Source of the DNA: Prevotella sp.
Lineage (GTDB): Bacteria > Bacteroidota > Bacteroidia > Bacteroidales > Bacteroidaceae
DNA length: 14,653 bases
Direction: 5' to 3'
Assembly: GCA_022732315.1 (NCBI GenBank)
Contig: JAIJUV010000053.1
Coordinates: 1 to 14,653 of the forward strand
Every line of letters begins with the position of its first letter. The first letter of the stretch is position 1. Both the position numbers and the translations under genes were made by a program. Positions 7,838 to 14,629 of the stretch are shown here, piece after piece. Below the pieces are notes generated by a model. That model saw nothing but the letters and a program-made list of their open reading frames with translations. It searched no databases and was not told the DNA's origin.

Positions 7838-8872
7838 ATGAAACTGAGCATTATCATACCCGTTTATCGCACACCAGACACCTTATCCAGATGCCTGGAT
7901 AGCATTCTGCGACAATCATTCACCGACTACGAGATAATTCTCGTTGACGATGGATCGCCCGACGAATGCCCCCACCTCTGCGATGAATATGCAGCAAGCA
8001 ATAAAAACATCCAGGTTATACACAAGAAAAACGGAGGACTGAGCGACGCACGCAATGCAGGTATAGAGCGCGCCCAAGGCAAATACATCACCTTTATAGA
8101 CAGCGATGATGCCATTCAAGAAGATACCCTGATTGTTCTCATGGAAGAGCTGGAAAAATATCCGGATATCGATATCTTGGAATATCCTATCAAGGAAAGA
8201 ATAGGCAACCCCAATAGGGAAAAAATCCTATCATTCAAGCCTCAGAAATATAACGATGTACTCGACTATTGGCTAGGAGAAAGTGCTTTCGCACACACCT
8301 ATGCCTGCAACAAAATATTCAAGTGCAACGTATTTCATAACATACAATTTCCTAAAGGAAAAAGCTTTGAAGACGTGTTGACAACTCCTTATCTCATGGG
8401 ATTAATCCCCGTGGATAAATCTTGGAAAAGTCCTTGCATAAAGGAGATAAATGTCTGTTATACAACGGTAAAACCAACAATAAAAGTTACCGATAAGGGA
8501 CTGTATCTTTATTATTGGAACAACCAGGGGATCACCGCCAAGGCTAAATATCAGGATTTACTCAACCTATATTTAGGACAGACGCAATCCATGCTCCAGC
8601 TATTCGAAAGGATGAAGGGACGAGAAGAAGAAATACTAGCCAAATATCAGTACCCACTGGAAGAGTTTATGACAAGTATTCTCAATGTATTGCTCGACCT
8701 TTACGAGGAATCGGGAAAATATGAACCAACTCCACCTCTTATCAACTGGGTGAAATGGCTAAGCCAATACCACCCCATCTCTTCATGGAAATTGAAATTA
8801 TTAAATATCATAGGTTATCATAGATTATGCAAACTCAACAAACTTATACATCAGATATACAGGCACCATTAG
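7838..8872 (+). CDS. GT2-family glycosyltransferase (GT-A fold)
   Basis: This 344-residue enzyme opens with the textbook GT2 pattern: LSIIIPVYRTPDTLSRCLDSILRQSF (3-28), EIILVDDGSPDECP (32-45), KNGGLSDARNAGIERAQGKYITFIDSDD (64-91). The metal-binding D-S-D is at 88-90 and a catalytic-type acidic pair, FED (177-179), follows. The C-terminal part (220-344) is helical and possibly membrane-associated through its basic end. It resembles enzymes of capsule, exopolysaccharide and LPS outer-chain synthesis. Start choice is secure because the fold begins at residue 3. The ATG lies only 5 bp after the -7 element. The gene overlaps the next GT2 by 46 bp in another frame. Acceptor and sugar are unknown. 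Confidence 0.92.
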   Translation: MKLSIIIPVYRTPDTLSRCLDSILRQSFTDYEIILVDDGSPDECPHLCDEYAASNKNIQVIHKKNGGLSDARNAGIERAQGKYITFIDSDDAIQEDTLIVLMEELEKYPDIDILEYPIKERIGNPNREKILSFKPQKYNDVLDYWLGESAFAHTYACNKIFKCNVFHNIQFPKGKSFEDVLTTPYLMGLIPVDKSWKSPCIKEINVCYTTVKPTIKVTDKGLYLYYWNNQGITAKAKYQDLLNLYLGQTQSMLQLFERMKGREEEILAKYQYPLEEFMTSILNVLLDLYEESGKYEPTPPLINWVKWLSQYHPISSWKLKLLNIIGYHRLCKLNKLIHQIYRHH

Positions 8873-9804
8873 TAAGCTTCATCGTCACAACTTACAATTT
8901 GCCAGTAGAATACATCAAAGAATGCCTCGACAGCATTCTTCAGCTCTCGCTGAGTGACAAGGAAAGAGAAATCATCCTAGTAGATGACGGAAGCGACATC
9001 TGTCAGCTCAACGAACTGTCAGAATATCTCACCCATATCATCTATCTGCGCCAACCTAACCAGGGAGTAAGCGTGGCACGCAACTATGGAATGATGATGG
9101 CTAAAGGAAGATTCATACAGTTTGTAGACGGAGATGATTATCTCATACAATCAGCTTACGAGCACTGCCTTGACATCGTGAGATATCACCAACCAGACAT
9201 CGTCACCTTTAAATTTTCCAAGGATAATTCTGCTGAAGCTACATACGAACTTCCAATTCCAGTATCTGGCACAGAATACCTGTCAAACAATAATTTGCGT
9301 GGAGCTGTATGGTCATATATTTTCAGACGAAGCATTAAAGGTACCTTGGAATTCACACCAGGTATTGTGTATGGTGAGGACGAAGAATTCACGCCACAAC
9401 TGTTCTTACGTGCCGAACGCATCTTTAAGACAGATGCCGAGGCTTACTATTATCGGGTAAATACAAATTCAGTAAGTCACCAGCTTAACAAAGAAAAGAT
9501 CAACCAGAGAATGGACAATAACTTAGAAGTTATTTTGCATCTGCAAAAGTTGCTTGATAAGATTCCTGTAGCCGACCGTCAGGCACTGAGCCGTCGCATA
9601 GCTCAACTGTCCATGGATTATCTCTACAACAATATTCGTCTCTATCATTCCTTGATTTCTCTCAATCAAGCTATCAAGACATTGAAGAAACATGGCTTAT
9701 ACCCTCTTCCAGACAAGGATTATACCAAGAAATATACCATGTTCAGAAAAGTTATAAGTACCTATGTAGGCAGAATAGCCCTCTTGTTCTTTGTAAAAAA
9801 ATAA
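8827..9804 (+). CDS. GT2-family glycosyltransferase (GT-A fold)
   Basis: This 325-residue enzyme has motifs VSFIVTTYNLPVEYIKECLDSIL (16-38), EIILVDDGS (48-56), NQGVSVARNYGMMMAKGRFIQFVDGDDY (78-105; D-G-D at 101-103) and a later acidic cluster, GEDEEF (183-188), at the catalytic-base position. A hydrophobic C-terminal stretch with basic ends (KVISTYVGRIALLFFVKK) may touch the membrane. The start at 8827 lies inside the previous gene. No later ATG precedes the GT fold, so the 46-bp overlap looks real and implies coupled translation. It is likely a second glycan-chain enzyme, and the sugar cannot be told from sequence. Confidence 0.9.
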   Translation: MQTQQTYTSDIQAPLVSFIVTTYNLPVEYIKECLDSILQLSLSDKEREIILVDDGSDICQLNELSEYLTHIIYLRQPNQGVSVARNYGMMMAKGRFIQFVDGDDYLIQSAYEHCLDIVRYHQPDIVTFKFSKDNSAEATYELPIPVSGTEYLSNNNLRGAVWSYIFRRSIKGTLEFTPGIVYGEDEEFTPQLFLRAERIFKTDAEAYYYRVNTNSVSHQLNKEKINQRMDNNLEVILHLQKLLDKIPVADRQALSRRIAQLSMDYLYNNIRLYHSLISLNQAIKTLKKHGLYPLPDKDYTKKYTMFRKVISTYVGRIALLFFVKK

Positions 9805-9836
9805 ACATTTAAACTGCCAAGAAAAGAAGATAAGAT

Positions 9837-10982
9837 ATGAAGATACTACTCATGGGAGAATACAGTAATGTGCATGCCACGCTTGCCGAAGGACTTCGCA
9901 AGCTGGGGCATCACGTTACCGTGCTCTCCAACGGCGACTTTTGGAAGAATTATCCACGAGATATTGACCTGGTAAGAAAGCCTGGAAAACTGGGCGGAAT
10001 CATGTATATGATGAAGTTATACACAATTGTGCATAAGTTGAGAGGATACGACATCGTACAACTTATCAACCCGATGTTTCTGGAGCTGAAGGCAGAACGC
10101 ATCTTCCCTATTTACCAATATCTGAGAAAGCATAACAAGAAGATAATTCTGGGTGGATTCGGAATGGATTACTATTGGGTAAGCGTTTGCTGCAAAGATA
10201 AACCTTTGAGATACAGCGATTTCAATATCGATAATGAATTACGGACCAATGCTGATGCGCTGAAAGAAAGAAAAGACTGGCTGGGAACAGAAAAAGGAAG
10301 ACTCAACCAGATGATTGCCGAAGATTGCGATGGCATCATAACGGGACTTTATGAATACTGGGCATGTTATCAACCTGGTTTTCCACAGAAAACAACGTTT
10401 ATCCCCTTCCCTATCAAACCGAAGTTGATAACTTCCGGAAATGGCAACTCATATACCAATGCAGAAAACCATCAGGTTATCCCATTAGATATCCCCAAGA
10501 AGGTAAAGCTCTTCATCGGAATCAACAAAAGCAGAAGCGAATACAAGGGCACCGATATCATGCTGAAGGCAGCACAAGCCATAGCTAAGAAATATCCAGA
10601 CAAAGCGGAACTCCGGATAGCCGAGAGCATCCCTTTTGCAGAATATGTAAAAATGATGAATGGAAGCGATGCCATACTCGATCAGCTCTACAGTTACACG
10701 CCATCCATGAATCCGCTGGAGGCGATGGCGAGAGGAATTATCTGCATAGGTGGCGGAGAACCGGAGAATTACGAGATTATACACGAGGATAAGCTACGCC
10801 CTATCATCAACGTGCTGCCTAACTACGAAAGTGTTTACCAGCAACTGGAGCACCTTGTATTGCACCCTGAGCTTGTTCCTTTGCTCAAACAGCAAAGCAT
10901 CGAATACATCAGCAAGCATCACGACTATATCAAGGTTGCCAAAAGATATGAGGCATTCTATCAAAAACTACTTATCCGATAA
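9837..10982 (+). CDS. GT-B-fold glycosyltransferase (GT4-like)
   Basis: This 381-residue protein has an N-terminal Rossmann half (MKILLMGEYSNVHATLAEGLRKLGHHVTVLS, residues 1-31; YDIVQLINP, 71-79) and a C-terminal donor-binding half. In the latter, KLFIGINKSRSEYKGTDIMLKAA (224-246) and LDQLYSYTPSMNPLEAMARGIICIGGGEPENYE (281-313) carry the nucleotide-sugar-binding glutamates (E295 and E308 region). This is a degenerate version of the GT4 E-x7-E block. The middle region, including GGFGMDYYWVSVCC (106-119), is distinctive. A purine-rich AAGAAAAGAAGATAAG lies before the ATG as ribosome site. It is the last gene of the + operon, and the repeat region at 11003-11074 follows at once. Confidence 0.82.
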   Translation: MKILLMGEYSNVHATLAEGLRKLGHHVTVLSNGDFWKNYPRDIDLVRKPGKLGGIMYMMKLYTIVHKLRGYDIVQLINPMFLELKAERIFPIYQYLRKHNKKIILGGFGMDYYWVSVCCKDKPLRYSDFNIDNELRTNADALKERKDWLGTEKGRLNQMIAEDCDGIITGLYEYWACYQPGFPQKTTFIPFPIKPKLITSGNGNSYTNAENHQVIPLDIPKKVKLFIGINKSRSEYKGTDIMLKAAQAIAKKYPDKAELRIAESIPFAEYVKMMNGSDAILDQLYSYTPSMNPLEAMARGIICIGGGEPENYEIIHEDKLRPIINVLPNYESVYQQLEHLVLHPELVPLLKQQSIEYISKHHDYIKVAKRYEAFYQKLLIR

Positions 10983-11002
10983 AAAGGAAAATACTACACC
11001 AT

Positions 11003-11074
11003 ATATATTTATCCTTAAGGCTAAATATATTTTCCCTTAAGGCTAAATATTTTTAGCCTTAAGGATAAATATAT
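11003..11074. repeat. Three 22-bp-phased CCTTAAGG repeats forming alternative hairpins
   Basis: CCTTAAGG(C/A)TAAATAT occurs at 11013, 11035 and 11057 with an exact 22-bp period. Because CCTTAAGG is itself palindromic, copies can also pair with one another. Arms 11003-11025 and 11052-11074 are perfect reverse complements over 23 bp. Alternatively, 11035-11047 pairs with 11052-11064 as a 13-bp stem with a 4-nt loop. The element lies between two convergent genes, so a bidirectional terminator is the simplest role. Repeated protein-binding sites or a genome-wide intergenic repeat are alternatives. Confidence 0.85.
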
Positions 11075-11106
11075 GGGGGTGAGTCATGGACTTATGACAC
11101 ACCCTC
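11075..11106 (-). terminator. Hairpin downstream of nadA, possible terminator
   Basis: GGGTG and GTCAT (77-81 and 83-87 of the 11,000s) pair with ATGAC and CACCC (11094-11098 and 11100-11104) around a single A-A mismatch, with a 6-nt loop. Flanking G11075 and C11106 add a pair. Read from the nadA side it ends 12 bp past the stop. It is followed by an AT-rich stretch rather than a clean T-run, so termination is plausible but not certain. Confidence 0.45.
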
Positions 11107-11117
11107 ATGAAATCGCC

Positions 11118-12110
11118 TTATGAAAGCGAAAGCATCTTTTCGATAGGCTTCACAGCATCCTTGGCAATATCCTCTGCCACTTCCACTGTAGGCCAACCAA
11201 ATTTCAGGCTATTATAAATCTTCTTCAAAGAGTTCATCTTCATGTACTCGCACTCATTGCAGCTGCAGCCTACTCCACCCTCGCTTACCTCTGGTGGCAC
11301 AGGATAGAAGATGACGTCAGGGCAATTGCGCTCCAACTCATGCAGAATACCAGCCTCTGTGGCGATGATATACTCCTTGATTTCCGGATGCTCCTGGGCA
11401 TAATGCAGCATGGTGGCTGTAGAACCCTTCACGTCGGCTACGGCAAGCACAGGAGCCTTGCACTCCAGGTGAGCCATCACAACAGCCTCAGGATGCTCCT
11501 GCTTCAACTTAACGATGGCCTCTACAGAGAATTTCTCGTGTACATGGCAGCCACCGTTCCAGAGCAGCATATTTCTGCCCGTTACGCTGTTGATATAGTT
11601 GCCGAGGTTGTAATCAGGACCAAAGATAATCTTCTCGTCCTGTGGGAAGCTGTCAATCACCTTCTTGGCATTACCGCTGGTCACTACGCAATCGGTAAGC
11701 GCCTTTACGGCAGCCGTGGTATTCACATAGCTCACCACCTTGTAACCAGGATGCTCCTCCTTATATTTCTTCAAATCCTCAGCCTTGCAGCTGTCGGCGA
11801 GCGAGCAGCCGGCATTCAGGTCAGGGCAGAGCACGGTTTTATCAGGGCTCAAGAGCTTGCAAGTCTCAGCCATGAAGTGCACACCGCACATAACCATCAC
11901 CTTGGCATCGGTTTCGGCAGCCTTGCGAGCCAGTGCCAAAGAATCACCCACAAAGTCGGCAATATCCTGAATCTCACCAACCGTGTAGTAGTGGGCGAGG
12001 ATAATCGCATCTTTCTCCTTGCAAAGCTTTCTGATTTCAGCCTTCAAGTCCAAGGTCTCGTCGATAGGTTCATCCACGTAACCTTTCTTTATCCAATCGT
12101 TTTTCACCAT
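11118..12110 (-). CDS. nadA: Quinolinate synthase A
   Basis: NadA condenses iminoaspartate with dihydroxyacetone phosphate to make quinolinate, the second step of de novo NAD synthesis, using a [4Fe-4S] cluster. The 330 residues show the usual pattern. These are IILAHYYTVGEIQDIADFVGDSLALA (36-61), VMCGVHFMAETCKLLSP (73-89), CPDLNAGCSLADSC (95-108), SYVNTTAAVKA (127-137), FGPDYNLGNYI (163-173), NGGCHVHEKF (185-194), MAHLECKAPV (212-221), and GVGCSCNECEYMKMNSLKKIYNSL (279-302). Cluster ligands are likely C102, C188 and C287. Length is normal. nadB and nadC are not in this window. The start ATG is at 12110, preceded on its strand by a purine-rich AT stretch (AAGAAATAAAGAAAT) and no recognisable -33/-7 pair, so its promoter is unresolved. 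Confidence 0.96.
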   Translation of the reverse strand: MVKNDWIKKGYVDEPIDETLDLKAEIRKLCKEKDAIILAHYYTVGEIQDIADFVGDSLALARKAAETDAKVMVMCGVHFMAETCKLLSPDKTVLCPDLNAGCSLADSCKAEDLKKYKEEHPGYKVVSYVNTTAAVKALTDCVVTSGNAKKVIDSFPQDEKIIFGPDYNLGNYINSVTGRNMLLWNGGCHVHEKFSVEAIVKLKQEHPEAVVMAHLECKAPVLAVADVKGSTATMLHYAQEHPEIKEYIIATEAGILHELERNCPDVIFYPVPPEVSEGGVGCSCNECEYMKMNSLKKIYNSLKFGWPTVEVAEDIAKDAVKPIEKMLSLS

Positions 12111-12592
12111 AACATTAATATTATATTTCTTTATTTCTTATTTTTTAAAAAAGAATATAAGGATGATGATATGACGTGGAAAAGTGGATAAAAAACATCG
12201 TAAATATTTGCTTTTTTCATTATCCAAGTCTTGTCTCAGGTTATCAGCATAGGGCTTGGAAATCTTTTTCTTGGCTCTTAATGCTTTAACCTTTTTATCA
12301 ACATTTCCCCAATTCGCTGCAAAGTTAATAAGTTTATATCTTTTTTCAGTCAAAAACTGCGAAAAAGTTTCTAAAAACTTATTAATAACCCTGTGGATAT
12401 CCATAATCACGGGTGTTGGGATAGGGGGATGTGGATATTCCGCAAGTTATTAAAAAGTTATTAAGAGGGTTTTCCGTACACTTATCCACGTTTTTGTGGA
12501 TAATCTGAAATGATACTGTTTTTTTTAAGATAATCAGCTGATAACCAATAGGATTCCTGTAAGTATCAACTGTGAATCCATAGTGAAGAAGC
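12111..12592. other. Gene-poor region rich in DnaA-box-like sites and AT tracts; candidate origin-like region
   Basis: No convincing gene lies here. Matches to the DnaA box TGTGGATAA/TTATCCACA are a perfect copy at 12495-12503 and one-mismatch copies at 12183-12191, 12295-12303, 12392-12400, 12430-12438 and 12482-12490. The last copy faces the perfect box to form an 8-bp inverted pair with a 6-nt gap. AT-rich tracts lie at 12111-12165 and 12320-12390, with an 11-bp tandem AAGTTATTAAA at 12444-12465. More boxes continue inside the GT9 gene (13060, 13108, 13230). This arrangement is what an oriC or a DnaA-titration site looks like, but dnaA is not nearby and gene directions do not diverge from here. 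The nadA promoter must also lie in this stretch or upstream. Confidence 0.4.
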
Positions 12593-12638
12593 AAAAAAGC
12601 AGATTTCCCGTGGCTGATAGGCCTCAGGAAATCTGCTT
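12593..12638 (-). terminator. Strong hairpin terminator after the GT9 gene
   Basis: AAGCAGATTTCC (12597-12608) and GGAAATCTGCTT (12627-12638) form a perfect 12-bp stem, with a short GGC/GCC pairing inside the loop. On the minus strand the stem begins 12 bp after the GT9 stop and runs into six T residues (the A-run at 12593-12598). That is the expected order for an intrinsic terminator. It separates the GT9 operon from the box-rich region. The + side also has TTCTTTT, so it could work both ways. Confidence 0.8.
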
Positions 12639-12650
12639 CTTTTATCATTG

Positions 12651-13736
12651 TTATCTCTTCTTTAAGATTCTATCTAGTTTTTCCACCACCATTTCTGGCG
12701 ATATGTTCTTCATGCAGGCAAAGTCGCCTCGCATACATGGTTTGTTGCCGTAAATGCTGCAAGGCCGACAAGGCATGTCGAGCTGTACGGCATTTTCTGG
12801 GCTTTGGTGCCATCCCATAAAGCCTGCGTAAGGGTGGGTGGCACCCCAGATGCTCACCACTGGCGTGTTGACAAGCGATGCCAGATGCATATTGCCGCTA
12901 TCCATGCTCAGCATAACGCGGAGATGACTCATGAGAATCAGCTCGTCTGAGATGCCATGGAGCTTGGCAGATGCATTCACCACCTGCGGGAACTTCTCAG
13001 CCCAGGCATCCATCACAGGAGTTTCATCCTGACCGCCGCCAAAAAGGAAGATGTGGCTATGTGGATAATGGCTGATAAGTTGCTGGATAACTTTTTCCAT
13101 CAGAGGTTGTGGATAAATTTTCCCGGCATGTGCCGCAAAAGGAGCTATACCTATCCAAGGAGCTTCTAAGTTATTGTCATCCAGAGAAATGAGATTTCCT
13201 CCTTCTGCTTGGAAAACTTCTTGTGGAAGCGTGGATAAGTCGCCTTTTCCCTCACCAAACATGCTTTGGAAATCCAGTTTTACCGGATAACCCAACTGTT
13301 CAAAAACATCGGCATAGTTTTGGAAAGATGATGGCTGCTTTACCAGTTTCTTGTTGGTGCTTGCCACGAGCATGCGTTTTCCCTTGCGATGCTTGTCAAT
13401 GTGTGCCACATTGAAGTTGTCCAGGTTGAAGCGCATGCGCAGATAGCTGGAGCGGAGCACGCTGTGAAGATCGGCTATCGCCGTAAACTGCTTGGCGATG
13501 AGTCTGCGATAGAGGGCATTCAGTCCTTTTACACCTTTATACTCACCCTTGAGGTCAGCTTCCATGAATCCGACGTTAGGGGAGAGGTTTTCGAAGAAAG
13601 GACGGGCGAATGGACGGCTCAGCACGGTGATTCTCACATGAGGATATTGCTTTGCCAGGGAATATACCACGGGCACAGTCATGGCAACGTCGCCCATGGC
13701 TGAGAATCTTATTACGAGAATATGCTCTGTCTTCAT
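12651..13736 (-). CDS. GT9-family (heptosyltransferase-like) glycosyltransferase
   Basis: This 361-residue GT-B enzyme is related to LPS heptosyltransferases. It begins HILVIRFSAMGDVAMTVPVVYSLAKQYP (5-32), where RFSAMGDV is the GT9 N-terminal signature. The donor-binding half has IGIAPFAAHAGKIYP, IFLFGGGQDE, SMDSGNMHLASL (277-288) and WGATHPYAGF (297-306). A C-terminal cysteine cluster (C323, C326, C334, C341 in CRPCSIYGNKPCMRGDFACM) is common in Bacteroidetes members. It probably adds a sugar to lipid A core oligosaccharide on the cytoplasmic face of the inner membrane. It follows the DUF4254 gene by 37 bp and is presumably co-transcribed. Heptose specificity is not shown. DnaA-box-like sites overlap its 3' half. 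Confidence 0.9.
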   Translation of the reverse strand: MKTEHILVIRFSAMGDVAMTVPVVYSLAKQYPHVRITVLSRPFARPFFENLSPNVGFMEADLKGEYKGVKGLNALYRRLIAKQFTAIADLHSVLRSSYLRMRFNLDNFNVAHIDKHRKGKRMLVASTNKKLVKQPSSFQNYADVFEQLGYPVKLDFQSMFGEGKGDLSTLPQEVFQAEGGNLISLDDNNLEAPWIGIAPFAAHAGKIYPQPLMEKVIQQLISHYPHSHIFLFGGGQDETPVMDAWAEKFPQVVNASAKLHGISDELILMSHLRVMLSMDSGNMHLASLVNTPVVSIWGATHPYAGFMGWHQSPENAVQLDMPCRPCSIYGNKPCMRGDFACMKNISPEMVVEKLDRILKKR

Positions 13737-13773
13737 ACGTCAATTTCTTCTTTATATATATAATAAGGTGTAT

Positions 13774-14379
13774 TTACTTCTGATTGTAGAGTACAGGATT
13801 GGTTGATGGATCGTTGTACATCTTCATCTGTCGATACACCTTCATGTACTTTCTTCCTGCCTCGATGTCTTCCAGGAGCTGGTCGATGGCCGTAGAGAGG
13901 TCTACCTGCTGTTCGAGCAGCACGTTGAGCTTAGCCTGGCATTTTGCCTTGTGCTCTGCTGATGCCTCAGGGCGATTCACCTGTTCCTTCATGTGATAAA
14001 TCTTGAGGGCGAGGATGCTCAGGCGGTCTACTGCCCATGCCGGACTTTCGGTGTTGATGCGTGCATCATCCTGCACCTTCACGTCTTTGTAAACCTCACG
14101 GAAATAAGAGTCAATCTGCTCCACGAGGTCTGTGCGATCTTGATTACTCTTGTCGATTCGGCGTTTCAATACGAGTGCTTCGGCAGGGTCAATCTGCGGA
14201 TCACGGATGATATCCTCGAAGTGCCACTGCACGGTATCAATCCAACATTTGAGGTAGAGACGATTCTCGATGGTACCCTCAGCGAAAGGATTATTGATAG
14301 GAGTATCAATGTTGTCTTTGATATGATAATCGGCTATCGCCTGATTAAATATCTTATTCGCGTTTTCTGTAAATGTCAT
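13774..14379 (-). CDS. DUF4254 protein
   Basis: This is a 201-residue soluble, strongly helical and charged protein with no signal peptide. Recognisable DUF4254 stretches are FNQAIADYHIKDNIDTPINNPF (11-32), ENRLYLKCWIDTVQWHFEDIIRDP (37-60), and NTESPAWAVDRLSILALKIYHMKEQ (108-132). The family is largely confined to Bacteroidetes and typically lies beside a GT9 gene, as here. A role in LPS-core assembly is therefore suspected, but no activity is known. The start ATG is at 14379 and a matching promoter lies at 14435-14465 on the same strand. The 5' leader carries a tandem repeat. Confidence 0.85.
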   Translation of the reverse strand: MTFTENANKIFNQAIADYHIKDNIDTPINNPFAEGTIENRLYLKCWIDTVQWHFEDIIRDPQIDPAEALVLKRRIDKSNQDRTDLVEQIDSYFREVYKDVKVQDDARINTESPAWAVDRLSILALKIYHMKEQVNRPEASAEHKAKCQAKLNVLLEQQVDLSTAIDQLLEDIEAGRKYMKVYRQMKMYNDPSTNPVLYNQK

Positions 14380-14382
14380 GCT

Positions 14383-14433
14383 GTTTATTATGTTTGATTA
14401 AATACAGTTTATTACTGTTTGATTAAATACAGT
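14383..14433. repeat. Two-copy tandem repeat of about 25 bp in the DUF4254 leader
   Basis: TGTTTGATTAAATACAGT occurs identically at 14391-14408 and 14416-14433. The preceding TTTATTA is shared too, so the unit is about 24-25 bp, with one base of difference between copies. It sits between the predicted transcription start and the ATG of the minus-strand gene, so it would be in the mRNA leader. Confidence 0.9.
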
Positions 14434-14434
14434 A

Positions 14435-14465
14435 CAAAAGTAACAAAATAATCTCAAATCACCAA
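14435..14465 (-). promoter_or_regulatory. Promoter for the DUF4254-GT9 operon
   Basis: Read on the minus strand, TACTTTTG (14442 down to 14435) matches the Bacteroidetes -7 element TAnnTTTG exactly. A TTG at 14465-14463, 20 bp upstream, can serve as the -33 element. The predicted leader is about 50 nt and includes both copies of the tandem repeat. Confidence 0.55.
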
Positions 14466-14492
14466 CAAAAAAGGCAAAAAAGGCAAAAAGTA

Positions 14493-14519
14493 TGCACAAC
14501 TTAGGGGTATTTGTGCACA
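14493..14519. promoter_or_regulatory. Dyad between divergent promoters, possible operator
   Basis: TGCACAA (14493-14499) is mirrored by TTGTGCA (14511-14517) with an 11-nt gap. The right half extends into the palindrome TGTGCACA (14512-14519), and TGCACA recurs 21 bp apart, two helical turns. It lies about 25-30 bp upstream of the -33 elements of both divergent promoters, a natural place for a shared regulator. The protein that would bind is unknown. Confidence 0.4.
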
Positions 14520-14544
14520 GAAAAGTACTTTTTTTGCTAAAATA

Positions 14545-14576
14545 TTTGTTTATATCAAAAAAAAAGTGTTCCTTTG
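14545..14576 (+). promoter_or_regulatory. Promoter for the rightmost (acpP-like) gene
   Basis: TTTG at 14545-14548 and TTCCTTTG at 14569-14576 fit the Bacteroidetes -33/-7 pattern with 20 bp between and one mismatch (T for A) in the -7 box. The transcription start would be near 14580, giving a leader of about 50 nt that is AT-rich and lacks a strong Shine-Dalgarno. Confidence 0.65.
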
Positions 14577-14629
14577 CACCCAGATTTTTAATTAGAAATT
14601 GATTTATAAACATTTTAAAAGTTACAATT

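Noticed and set aside
11340..12191. 283-codon + strand frame opposite nadA
   Set aside because: It is the antisense shadow of a well-conserved NadA sequence; the translation is low in meaningful motifs and rich in histidine and leucine runs.
12138..12410. 90-codon minus-strand open frame just upstream of nadA
   Set aside because: It overlaps several DnaA-box-like sites, is lysine- and phenylalanine-rich in the way AT-rich noncoding DNA translates, matches no family I know, and has no clear ribosome site. A real small protein cannot be excluded, but support is weak.
12382..12648. 88-codon minus-strand open frame downstream of GT9
   Set aside because: It spans the GT9 terminator hairpin and the box-rich region, overlaps the frame above, and shows no recognisable domain.
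14467..14490. AAAAAAGGC repeated in tandem, considered as a CRISPR or iteron array
   Set aside because: There are only two short units of low-complexity sequence with no spacers; it is most simply an A-rich upstream promoter tract.
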